Origin: Rubrobacter sp.
GTDB lineage: Bacteria > Actinomycetota > Rubrobacteria > Rubrobacterales > Rubrobacteraceae
Direction: 5' to 3'
NCBI GenBank assembly: GCA_016781705.1
Contig: JADDPV010000123.1
Coordinates: forward strand, 1-9,931
Length of the DNA stretch: 9,931 nucleotides
Part shown: positions 1-6,274 of the stretch, one piece after another
Layout of the letters: each line of letters begins with the position of its first letter
How positions within the stretch are numbered: the first letter of the stretch is position 1
The notes under the pieces: generated by a model
Seen by the model: only the letters and a program-made list of their open reading frames with translations
The model's database searches: none
What the model was told of the DNA's origin: nothing
Program-made: the position numbers and the translations under genes

Positions 1-24
1 GTTGCTCGGGTATCCTTTGCGGGC

Positions 25-857
25 ATGAAGGAGAAGTACCGCAAGCACTACCCGAGCGACGTCTCGGATGAAGAGTGGGCGTTCGTCGCCCCGTATCTCG
101 CGCTCGTTCGCGAGGAGACGCATAGCAGCGCGTGCACGATTCTGCGGGAGATCTTCGACGCGCTTCGCTGGTCGGTCCGCTCGGGCGCGCCGTGGGATGG
201 TATCTGCCAGGCGAGTTCCCGCCCTGGGAAGCAGCGGTCTCTACCAGCAGACGCAGCGCTGGCTGAAGGCTAAGGTCTTCGAGTGCATGGTCGATGACCT
301 GCAAGCCATGCTTCGCCTCGCCCAGCGCAAGTCGGCCGAGCCGAGTGCGATTGTGCTGGACGCCCGCACCCTTCGGTCCTCGCCCGAGAGTGGCGGGGCC
401 GGGCCGGCTACGATGGACATAAGCGGCGCAAAGGCTCCAAGATGCACATGGCAGTCGATACAGCCAGCTATCTGCTCTCGCTGCATGTCACGCCCGCCAA
501 CGAGCGGGAGAGAGCACAGGCGTCGGCACTCGCCCGAGAGGTCCAGGACGTAATGGGTCAATCGGTGGAGCTGACCTATGTGGACCAGGGCTACACCGGT
601 GAAGAGGTGGCCGAGGCCGCAGCCGAGCACGGCATCCAACCCGAGGCGGTCAAGCACACGGAAGCGAGGCGCGGCTTCGTCCTCTTGCCGCGCCGCCGGG
701 TCGTGGAGCGCTCCTTCGCCTGGGGGCGGCTCGCTTCCGCCGATTGGCAAAGGACTACGAGCGACTTCCCGAGACCCTGGCCGGGCTGCACTTCGTCGCC
801 GCCTTCGCCATCCTCATACTCGCTCGCGCTCTTGTGCCTCTGTTCACAAGTGCATGA
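25..857 (+). pseudogene. IS5-family transposase, multiply frameshifted
   Basis: Remnant of a DDE transposase of the IS5 type, which cuts and pastes its own insertion sequence. The N-terminal part, from the ATG at 25, reads YPSDVSDEEWAFVAPYL and then LREIFDALRWSVRSGAPW, as in the DUF4096 transposase N-terminal domain. The reading frame then changes at about 200 (giving LPGEFPPWEA), about 235 (YQQTQRWLKAKVFECMVDDL, then IVLDARTLRSSPESGG), about 397 (AGYDGHKRRKGSKMHMAVD) and about 725 (RRLAKDYERLPETLAGLHF). Catalytic-type acidic residues are visible in LDART, YVDQGYTGEE and VVERSFAW. The last frame stops at TGA 855-857. The sum of the pieces, about 275 aa, fits a complete IS5 transposase, so the gene is nearly full length but dead. 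The 24 bases before the ATG may be the IS left end. I could not find a matching terminal inverted repeat after 857, so the element borders are undefined. Confidence 0.9.
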
Positions 858-1099
858 CGCGCTCTAGCCGGCGAGCCTCACATCCTCTACACGCCTGGGA
901 CCGAGACGTACACTAAAGCGAGGCGCCGCTGTCGTGATATCGGCGTTCGCCTCGGCTAACGCGTGCCCGACCCACCGACACGGCCGTGCGCCCAAGAGCC
1001 CCAACGACGGAGCAACGCAGGGTGCCGCGCAAGGACAGGACGATCGCGTCCTCGTATGCCGACCCTGGCAGCACACCCAGGGCCGCGGCTCGAAGAGGG
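858..1099. other. Non-coding stretch after the transposase
   Basis: About 240 bases between the dead transposase and the promoter of the next gene. Open frames exist on both strands here, for example a minus-strand frame at 864-1172, but they read as arginine- and serine-rich translations typical of GC-rich non-coding DNA and match no family I know. The right end of the insertion sequence should lie in this stretch. I see no clear inverted repeat or target duplication. Confidence 0.4.
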
Positions 1100-1129
1100 T
1101 TCGCAGGCCGACGATTCCGAGGCTACAAT
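1100..1129 (+). promoter_or_regulatory. Candidate sigma-70-type promoter of the small membrane protein gene
   Basis: TTCGCA at 1100-1105 matches the TTGACA -35 consensus at four of six positions. TACAAT at 1124-1129 matches TATAAT at five of six, with an 18-base spacer. Transcription would start near 1136, leaving a short leader that contains the GAGAGAGGAG ribosome binding site at 1143-1152. The placement fits the downstream gene well, but promoter calls by eye in GC-rich DNA are uncertain. Confidence 0.4.
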
Positions 1130-1160
1130 TCCGACGGGAACGGAGAGAGGAGCCGGCACG

Positions 1161-1508
1161 ATGGACGAGCACAGGTTGGCGCGAGGCGTAGGCTGGTTGA
1201 GCATAGGGGTCGGGCTAACGCTCCTCGCAGCCCCAACGCGCGCCGTCAGGGGATTGGGCATGGGCGAGCGTCCCAACCTCGGACGCCTCATGGGTGCGCG
1301 GGACCTCGTCCTTGGCGCCGGGCTGCTCCGGGGCGAGAACACGACTACCTGGCTCCGGGCGCGGGGCATCTCCGACGCCCTGGACGCGGCGATCATCCTC
1401 GGCGGGGCGATTTCCGGCGCCTTCCCGCGAAACCGCGCGCTGGTCGGCCTCGCGATGGCCACGGGCTTCAGCGTCCTGAGTTTCGTGCTCGCCCGTCGGC
1501 TGGACTAG
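1161..1508 (+). CDS. Small integral membrane protein, DUF4267-like
   Basis: A 115-residue protein that is mostly hydrophobic and has no known enzymatic motif. Apparent membrane helices lie at about residues 8-27 (RGVGWLSIGVGLTLLAAP), 44-58, 72-88 and 93-111. The pattern of a first helix with 'GWLSIGVGLTLLAAP', then a loop 'GMGERPNLGRLMGARDLVLGAGLL', then 'ARGISDALDAAIILGG', resembles DUF4267-type small membrane proteins and the membrane part found next to cyclase/dehydrase-like proteins in actinobacteria. The ATG at 1161 is chosen over the longer open frame from 963 because GAGAGAGGAG lies eight bases upstream and the extra N-terminus is arginine-rich and not protein-like. The gene is alone on its strand and has its own candidate promoter. 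Its stop is 13 bases from the end of the minus-strand decayed gene, so the two converge. The specific role is unknown. Confidence 0.75.
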   Translation: MDEHRLARGVGWLSIGVGLTLLAAPTRAVRGLGMGERPNLGRLMGARDLVLGAGLLRGENTTTWLRARGISDALDAAIILGGAISGAFPRNRALVGLAMATGFSVLSFVLARRLD

Positions 1509-1521
1509 CGGAGGCCGGCGG

Positions 1522-1970
1522 CTACCAGGTCTCTCGGAAGTCGAGCACGAAGGCCGGGGACTGCGCGAGCGCCTCCCCGGCCTTCGTCAGCTTATCGAAA
1601 CGGCAGGATGTGAAGAGGTACTCTACATTCGTCTCCAAGACCTTGAGATCTGCGAGTCCAACATGAGCGAGGCGTCCCGAAGATCGGTGTAGTGCCCTGA
1701 TAGGGCCGCGCCCCGTCCGACCCCGCTCAGTCATAGATAGCTCCTGTACAGCCCCTCCGGTCCGCCCGAGAGCGCGTCCATCGCCTCCTCGATCTTCCGC
1801 GTGACGCTCGCCCCAAGCGGTGCCGCTACTCGGTTGGGGGTAATGTGCAAGATGCACTGTCTCTTGCGAATCCCCTGTTGCCAAGCCAGGTCGGATGGCT
1901 GCGCCCGATCCTGCTGTGCGGGCCTGGCTTCGGCCCTGGCTCGGTTCGCGTAGCGCGCATTTTATGAACC
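1522..1970 (-). pseudogene. Decayed gene of unknown family
   Basis: The minus strand carries coding-like peptides spread over two frames. One frame contains DRAQPSDLAWQQGIRKRQ, ILHITPNRVAAPLGA, then VTRKIEEAMDALSGG and PEGLYRSYL, followed by a TGA at 1731-1733. Beyond that stop the same frame continues with ALSGHYTDLRDASLMLD. The 3' part then continues in another frame as LADLKVLETNVEYLFTSC and AGEALAQSPAFVLDFRETW, ending at TAG 1522-1524. Together this looks like one gene with an in-frame stop and a frameshift near 1650. An alternative is two small coupled genes, because an ATG at 1734 overlaps the stop as ATGA and would give a 70-aa protein. I do not recognise the family. The 5' limit is vague: a TAA lies in frame near 1960. 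A strong hairpin sits inside the 3' end. Confidence 0.45.
1548..1586. repeat. 13-bp perfect inverted repeat (hairpin)
   Basis: The left arm CGAAGGCCGGGGA (1548-1560) is exactly complementary to the right arm TCCCCGGCCTTCG (1574-1586). The 13-base loop itself contains a GCG/CGC pair. It lies between the convergent small membrane protein gene and the decayed minus-strand gene, inside the last codons of the latter. It could terminate transcription in either direction. No T-run follows on either strand, so it is not a canonical intrinsic terminator. Confidence 0.6.
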
Positions 1971-2021
1971 GGGGTCCACCGCGCTGTGGATGTTTCGTGC
2001 GCGCCACCACCTGCTCGAACT

Positions 2022-2804
2022 CTATCGCCCGGCCTGATGCCTGCGGCTCGGGCCGCTCCGAAAGCCGTTAATTATCGGGTGGCCTCTCAGTGCCGTCCAC
2101 AATGCGGCCGCAAAGGGCGCCGAATAGAGCAGGTATTTTCGCTTGCGCCGCTGCAGTGCCCACGCCGCTGCGGGCAGGTAGTAGGGTAGCAAGAGCAGAG
2201 CCGCGTGGCGCCCCGCCTCCGGGCTGCCTGCTGCTCCCCAACGCGAAGCGACGGCTGCGTCAATGTCGGGGTCGAGGCGTTGGTACGCCAGCGTGACGCT
2301 CGCGGTCAAGCCGAGCCAGCCGGCGAAGTTCAACAGCGGGACGCCGTGCTTGCCGTTGGGACCGACGATCTCGGCAGCGTACCGTCCGTCGCCGCTCCAC
2401 TCCCACAAGCCGAGATCCAGCCCGAAAGGGTCCACCAACAGGTCCAGGCTCGTCGCTGCCAGCGCGGTCGCCGGCGACAAGGCACGGCTTGGTTTGCCTC
2501 CGCCTGAGCCGGTACGCCTCAAGATGTCCTCCATCATGGCGAAGGTCCCGTAGCCGACGTTGTACCAACCCAGGGCGATGGCCACCGGCACACCCCCGGG
2601 TTTGGGATTCACGCGGTGGCGCAGCAGCTTCGAGAAGTTGATCGCTAGATACTCGCCCAGGACAGGTATGCCGTGTCCCAGCCCGACGAAGAGCAGGGTC
2701 CGGCTCAAGCCCCGCGCCCGCAGCGAGTGCACAACGTTCAGTCCCGTCATAAGGAAAGCGTGTGCGGTAACGGCCTTGGATAACCGGGGGTCTAACTTAC
2801 CCAC
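2022..2804 (-). CDS. CruF-like carotenoid biosynthesis membrane protein
   Basis: A 260-residue multi-spanning membrane protein of the Caroten_synth (DUF422) family, which includes CruF, the C50 carotenoid hydratase acting on bisanhydrobacterioruberin and the 1',2'-hydratase of other carotenoids. Diagnostic stretches are VGLGHGIPVLGEY (residues 40-52), PVAIALGWYNVGYGTF (73-88), the acidic signature SLDLLVDPFGLDLGLWEWSG (119-138) and HGVPLLNFAGWLGLT (153-167), followed by two C-terminal helices (200-217, 226-239). The start is GTG at 2804, with GAGAGGAAG just upstream. The length is normal for the family. It lies 75 bp downstream of the methyltransferase-like gene on the same strand, probably in one operon. 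No other crt gene is in the window, so the exact substrate is inferred. The last 20 residues are arginine-rich and may be a slightly altered tail. Confidence 0.8.
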   Translation of the reverse strand: MGKLDPRLSKAVTAHAFLMTGLNVVHSLRARGLSRTLLFVGLGHGIPVLGEYLAINFSKLLRHRVNPKPGGVPVAIALGWYNVGYGTFAMMEDILRRTGSGGGKPSRALSPATALAATSLDLLVDPFGLDLGLWEWSGDGRYAAEIVGPNGKHGVPLLNFAGWLGLTASVTLAYQRLDPDIDAAVASRWGAAGSPEAGRHAALLLLPYYLPAAAWALQRRKRKYLLYSAPFAAALWTALRGHPIINGFRSGPSRRHQAGR

Positions 2805-2879
2805 GCCGGCTTCCTCTCGCGTTGCCGGTCGTTGGGTTCTGGATGATGTCCAGCATCGCGGGACACATCATGCCCTCTT

Positions 2880-3563
2880 CTACCCCCTCGACGGGCGGGG
2901 CAGCAGGAAAGGCGTCTTCCGCCGGTACCGCTCGAAGGGCGCGCCGTACGCCGCCCGGAGCCTGTACTCCTCGTGCGCGGAACCCAGGACCACGTAAAGG
3001 GCCACCAGCGCTGCGAGCACGGCGCGGTTCACCGTCATCCGCGGGAGTAGCAGGAAGAACCCCAGAGCGCCCAGGTTGCCCGGATGACGGGTGAAGCGGA
3101 ACGCCCCGGCCTTCACCATCTCGCCGTCGGCGCCCATCGGTGGCCCCTGCGCCTCGGGCTCGGGGCGCGGATCCCGCTCCGTGAGGAAGTTGCGCAGGGG
3201 AGTTACCCCGGCGAAATCTAGGACGCCGATCACCCGTATGCCGGAGAACAGCACGCCTAAAGAAGCGACCTGTCCCGCCCTGAAGAGCCAGGAGAGGGGC
3301 GGCCTCGCCCGGTATAGCTCCCGGTCGGGCAGGCGCGCGAACCACCACGCCGCCAACGCCAGGGAGAACACCGATTGGGCGTTGTAAGCCAAGCGGTACA
3401 GGCCGTTGCGGTAGCGGGGCCCGGCGACACGGCGGACCAGATCCTTGACCGGCTTCGAGGCGAGCAGGGTGTGGATAATCGCCCAAAGCACGCAGACCAG
3501 CGCGACCCGACCCGCGGTAGTTTCTTCGCTCGCGAGGACTCCCGTGGCGGCCCGTGCTTTCAT
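2880..3563 (-). CDS. Isoprenylcysteine methyltransferase/NnrU-like membrane protein
   Basis: A 227-residue membrane protein of the superfamily that includes isoprenylcysteine carboxyl methyltransferases, phospholipid methyltransferases and NnrU. Membrane helices are apparent at about residues 18-35, 62-76, 93-115, 163-175 and 181-196. The conserved SAM-site pattern is FRFTRHPGNLGALGF (156-170), then GSAHEEYRLRAAYG (194-207) and FERYRRKTPFLLPR (210-223), the usual RHPxN...EE...YxxYxxxxP layout of the family. The ATG at 3563 is preceded by GAGGGGAGAAT, a strong ribosome binding site. It is the first gene of a probable two-gene unit with the CruF-like gene. NnrU-like proteins have been linked to nitrogen oxide metabolism in proteobacteria and, in plants and cyanobacteria, to 15-cis-zeta-carotene isomerase (Z-ISO). 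A role in carotenoid processing is therefore possible here but unproven. Confidence 0.75.
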   Translation of the reverse strand: MKARAATGVLASEETTAGRVALVCVLWAIIHTLLASKPVKDLVRRVAGPRYRNGLYRLAYNAQSVFSLALAAWWFARLPDRELYRARPPLSWLFRAGQVASLGVLFSGIRVIGVLDFAGVTPLRNFLTERDPRPEPEAQGPPMGADGEMVKAGAFRFTRHPGNLGALGFFLLLPRMTVNRAVLAALVALYVVLGSAHEEYRLRAAYGAPFERYRRKTPFLLPRPSRG

Positions 3564-4406
3564 ATTCTCCCCTCGCCAAGCGTTAGCTTCCTACTCCACG
3601 ACGGCGCGTACGTTCGCGCTACCGCGTGCCCGCACACGCCGATGACCTCGTGGTGCAGACGTAGTCTACTCTGTTCGCAGGGACGAGGAGCACGCTGTCC
3701 GCGTGTGTCCTTTGTCGAAGGTTAGGGGGAACGAGCCACGCAGAAAGGCACACGTTCCCGCCCGCGGGAGCCCTTCGGCGGATAGTCGATGGCAGGACCC
3801 CTGCACACCTCGGACACTCGAGCCTCCCGCGAAGGAGCTGGCACCTCTCCGCTGCCGCCTCGTTAACGTCCCATTGCCCGGCGGACCAAAACGCATACCA
3901 CGAAGCCGGCGTAGCCCCCTTCTTTTCCCGCCCGTACCGGCACCGGGCCGCCTGCGATCCACCGGACGGGGCTCGGCGCCGGGGTCCTCTCCTCGCGCGC
4001 AACTCTGATCTGGACGAGCGAGGGCAGGAACGACCACCATACCTTCAACTTCATAAACCGCCACGAATCAGCACCCAGGTCTCCAGCGTCTGGCGCATCC
4101 CAACCGCCCCGGAACGTGAGAAGCTTCACGGCCACCACCCAACGCAGAAGCTATTGTGCCTTGTGTAGTATATCTCCTGATAAAGCATTCCCGCCCCGAA
4201 GGCTAGTGGCGAAGACCGAGCAGGTCTTTCACTCCGCTCCGCCCGCAAGTGCTGTCCCGCATCATCCGCCCTACCCTATCCCGCTGCTGGCGCGAAACCA
4301 CACCCGGGGGTGTGCGTACCCTTAGGGAGCGCCCGATCTCCCTCTCTATCCGGTCTATGCCTTCCTGCGTGGTTGCCGGAGGGTCCTCTTTGGCGCATCC
4401 CGCTAA
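3564..4406. other. Long stretch without a convincing gene
   Basis: About 840 bases with no ORF I can support on either strand. Minus-strand frames such as 3863-4138 and 3666-4064 are open, but their translations change character along their length and match no family I know. A few short peptides look coding-like on the minus strand, notably KLLTFRGGWDAPDAGDLG near 4080-4130. QEGIDRIEREIGRSLRVRTP near 4310-4370 lies in frame just after the stop of the decayed gene ending at 4407. An AT-rich patch occurs at 4160-4185. The stretch may hold older gene remnants and the promoter of the gene starting at 3563, but I cannot place a promoter with confidence. Confidence 0.4.
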
Positions 4407-4575
4407 CTACCGGGCGGCCTCCGCGAGCTTCTGCGCGTACTCGGCGATCTCCTCAGGGTACCGAAGGGCGGCCTCGTCGAACCAACTCTCCACCGAGATG
4501 TTCGGGCCATAGCAAGGCCCAGGGGTCCGCCCACGTGGGCCTGCGTGCCGGATTCGGGTTGCCCACCTGGTAGCA
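4407..4575 (-). pseudogene. 3' end of a decayed gene of unknown family
   Basis: A coding-like peptide, ISVESWFDEAALRYPEEIAE followed by YAQKLAEAAR, ends at TAG 4407-4409 on the minus strand. Directly upstream, in a different frame, is YQVGNPNPARRPTWADPWAL followed by LW, with the shift near 4510. Joined, they read as one C-terminal segment of about 55 residues with a hydrophobic/aromatic core and an amphipathic last helix. I do not recognise the family. The 5' part is missing: the frame runs into the tRNA-like element at 4603-4662. It looks like a fragment left by a deletion or insertion whose border is near 4580. Confidence 0.4.
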
Positions 4576-4602
4576 GACGGGTTAGGATACGTCCCGTTCA
4601 CC

Positions 4603-4662
4603 GGAGGGGCCCAGCAGGGGGGCGGGCCAGCGCCCGCGGGGGTTCGAGTCCTTCCCCCTCCG
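4603..4662 (+). tRNA. tRNA-like remnant, Ser-type, lacking D and anticodon arms
   Basis: GGAGGGG (4603-4609) pairs perfectly over seven bases with CCCCTCC (4655-4661), followed by a G at 4662 in the discriminator position, as in bacterial tRNA-Ser. Immediately inside is a T arm: GGGGG (4638-4642), the loop TTCGAGT (4643-4649) and CCTTC (4650-4654), which closes with three Watson-Crick and two G-U pairs. Between them lies GGGCG/CGCCC with a six-base loop, in the place of the long variable arm of a class II tRNA. Total length is 60 nt against about 90 for tRNA-Ser, so the D arm and anticodon arm are absent. No CCA is encoded. I call it a tRNA pseudogene or integration scar. The alternative is chance pairing in GC-rich DNA, though the exact TTCGAGT loop and 7-bp stem argue against that. 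Confidence 0.35.
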
Positions 4663-4694
4663 CTCATACGTGAGTGCCCCGGTTGTTGTCAAGG

Positions 4695-5179
4695 TTAGTG
4701 CTGGTCCTCCCTCATGAGGCGGCGGCGGGCGCTCTCTCTTGCGCCGATGGCGGGTACCATCTCGGTGGCTTTGGCGAGGCCGAAGGGGGCATGTTGGCGT
4801 AGATCGCCTCGTAGGCCCCCAGCTCCACGAGGTAGGTCTCGTGGAAGATCCCGACGCTCCCGCTCTTCCTGGCCTCCTGGTTGAAGCGCTGCCAGGCCGG
4901 CATGTGGGGATCGTCGGGGTCCTTGGCGAAGCGCTCCAGGTCCTCGAAGGAGCGCCAGTACTGCACCAGCGCTATCCCGCGCCAGTACAGGAACGTCTGC
5001 GCATCGAGGAAACCCTTCTCGGGGTGCTGGTACAGCTCCTTGAGCATGGGACCCATCGCCATCGCCGTCGGCAGCCACTTCCGGAGGTCGAAGAAACGGT
5101 TAACGCGCAGCCCGATGATGAAAACCACGAACGGCTCGTCTGTCCTGGCCGTGAACCTTCCGGGTACAACCTGAACCAT
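4695..5179 (-). pseudogene. DUF4188 monooxygenase-like gene with one frameshift
   Basis: Member of the DUF4188 family, small cytoplasmic proteins with an antibiotic-monooxygenase-like ferredoxin fold. The start is ATG 5179, where TTTTAGGAG lies eight bases upstream; the longer frame from 5233 lacks such a site. Family stretches are VPGRFTARTDEPFVVFIIGL (residues 5-24), RKWLPTAM, LKELYQHPEKGFLDAQTF, VQYWRSFEDLERFAKDPDDP (72-91) and GIFHETYLVELGAYEAIYAN (110-129). After MPP the frame is lost at a run of five G (C on the coding strand) at 4785-4789. One extra C there restores FGLAKATEMVPAIGARESAR and a TAA at 4695-4697, giving 161 aa, the usual length. As written the ORF instead ends at 4712 with an altered tail. 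The loss may be a sequencing error in a homopolymer or a very recent mutation. It is divergent from padR and probably regulated by it. Confidence 0.8.
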
Positions 5180-5271
5180 ATTGCACGCTCCTAAAACTCG
5201 TTTGACGGTAGGCCTTTTCGCCTTGTCCCGCATGGATCATGCTCTCCGCCCACCGGTGGTCGGGGCGAACG

Positions 5272-5310
5272 GTATCTTATGATACGTAACTTACATATCA
5301 AGGTTGACAC
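5272..5310 (-). promoter_or_regulatory. Promoter and PadR-type operator of the DUF4188 gene
   Basis: On the minus strand, TTGATA (plus-strand 5296-5301) followed after 16 bases by TAAGAT (5274-5279) forms a plausible -35/-10 pair about 90 bases before the ATG at 5179. The -35 box is overlapped by TATCAAGGTTGACA (5296-5309). Its TCAA-N2-TTGA core repeats the operator found in front of padR. A second small palindrome, GTATC-TTAT-GATAC (5272-5285), covers the -10 box. Confidence 0.5.
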
Positions 5311-5349
5311 AAGAAGGGCGCCCCGTCCTCGCCGTGATCCTGCCGTTCA

Positions 5350-5469
5350 CTACCTATTGCCACGCGTCTTGACTCCTTTCCGCCTCTGGTCGCGCTCCGC
5401 GAGGACAGCTTGGAGGCGGCGGGCGTGAGGCAGCACGGCGGCGCCGCGAGAGCGAAACACCACAACCAT
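5350..5469 (-). CDS. Possible 39-residue small protein
   Basis: An ATG at 5469 on the minus strand is preceded by GAGGAGG at a spacing of eight bases, an unusually good ribosome binding site for otherwise empty DNA. The frame reads MVVVFRSRGAAVLPHARRLQ and continues with AVLAERDQRRKGVKTRGNR to TAG 5350-5352. The product would be very basic with a short hydrophobic start. It lies between the two PadR-type operators, in the leader direction of the DUF4188 gene but upstream of that gene's candidate promoter. I know no family for it. A chance ORF is the more likely explanation. Confidence 0.2.
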   Translation of the reverse strand: MVVVFRSRGAAVLPHARRLQAVLAERDQRRKGVKTRGNR

Positions 5470-5512
5470 CTCCGAAACCTCCTCGCTTTCACCTCGTTCC
5501 TCCGGCTGCTAT

Positions 5513-5530
5513 TATGTCAATCTTGACATA
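5513..5530 (+). promoter_or_regulatory. PadR operator in front of padR
   Basis: TATGTCAA-TC-TTGACATA is an inverted repeat with perfect 8-bp arms and a two-base centre. It contains the ATGT-N8-ACAT pattern described for PadR-family operators. It ends 23 bases before the padR ATG, between a possible -10 box TATTAT (5510-5515, overlapping the left arm) and the ribosome binding site, so a bound protein would block padR transcription. A related site lies at 5296-5309. Confidence 0.65.
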
Positions 5531-5553
5531 TATATCCTAGAGGGAGTCGGTTG

Positions 5554-6168
5554 ATGCGTCAAGAGAGGAGCGGGAAACTCTCCGTAAATTCTTTAGGGTT
5601 TGCGCTGTTGGGGTTGCTGGCGCGGGAGAGGTTGTCGGGGTACGACCTGAAGCGGCGGATGGGGCGAGAGGTGGGGAACTTCTGGAGCGCGAGTCATGGC
5701 CAGATCTACCCGGAGCTGGCCCGGCTGGAGGGGGATGGGATGGTCTCCCACGAGCTGGTCGAGCAGCGCGACCGGCCGGACAAGAAAGTCTACGAGATCA
5801 CGCCCGCCGGACTCGCCGCGCTGGGGGAGTGGGTGACCGCGCCGGTGGAGCCGCGCGTCACGCGCGACGAGCTGGTCCTCAAGGCATACTCGATGTGGCT
5901 CGCGAAGCCCGAGGAGGCGCTCGCGCTCTTCGGGGAGCACGAGAGGTTGCACGAGGAGCGGCTCGCCCGCTACGAGGAGATAGGAGCGTGGATGGAGGCC
6001 GAGTGGGGCGACGACCTCGACCGCCTCGACTCCCCGCGCTTCGCCTCCTACGCCACGCTAATGCGGGGTATCATGCATGAGCGCGGCTACGCCGAGTGGT
6101 GCCGCTGGCTCGCCGGTCGGATCTCCGCCCGGCTCGAACGGCGCGAAAGAGCGCCCGAGAACGGTTAG
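5554..6168 (+). CDS. PadR-family transcriptional regulator
   Basis: A 204-residue DNA-binding regulator. Residues 13-85 form the PadR winged helix: SLGFALLGLLARERLSGYDL, then SHGQIYPELARLEGDGMVSH (recognition helix region) and the wing DKKVYEITPAGLAALGEW. Residues about 104-195 are the helical Vir_act_alpha_C dimerisation domain (DELVLKAYSMWLAKPEEALA, then the heptad-like ERLHEERLARYEEI). This is the longer PadR subfamily; such proteins usually repress a neighbouring detoxification or efflux gene and are released by a phenolic or drug ligand. The ATG at 5554 is preferred to the TTG directly before it because AGGGAG (5541-5546) is better spaced. The gene is divergent from the DUF4188 gene and shares with it a pair of palindromic operators. 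No ligand can be inferred. Confidence 0.9.
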   Translation: MRQERSGKLSVNSLGFALLGLLARERLSGYDLKRRMGREVGNFWSASHGQIYPELARLEGDGMVSHELVEQRDRPDKKVYEITPAGLAALGEWVTAPVEPRVTRDELVLKAYSMWLAKPEEALALFGEHERLHEERLARYEEIGAWMEAEWGDDLDRLDSPRFASYATLMRGIMHERGYAEWCRWLAGRISARLERRERAPENG

Positions 6169-6274
6169 AAATCGCTGTTCGGGGGCATCGTAGGGGGACT
6201 TTGCACCCAGGAAAGAACAGAGAAAAGGATTTCCCCATCCCCGCGCCACGCTCCCGCGAAGGAGAGGCGTCGTC

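Noticed and set aside
25..857. Programmed ribosomal frameshifting in the transposase
   Set aside because: Some IS elements use one programmed shift, but here at least four shifts occur in both directions without a consistent slippery site.
3863..4138. 91-residue minus-strand ORF
   Set aside because: No good ribosome binding site, no family resemblance, and the character of the translation shifts to arginine/proline-rich; could be a remnant but not a supportable gene.
4571..4650. A full-length tRNA including the GGTAGC and GGTTAGGATAC stretch upstream of 4603
   Set aside because: These resemble D-arm and anticodon-arm sequences, but no acceptor partner for the 3' end lies upstream and the anticodon stem does not close with a 7-base loop.
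5523..5550. TTGACA at 5523-5528 as the -35 box of padR
   Set aside because: A -10 box at normal spacing would fall at the start codon, and none resembling TATAAT is there; the hexamer is better explained as an operator arm.
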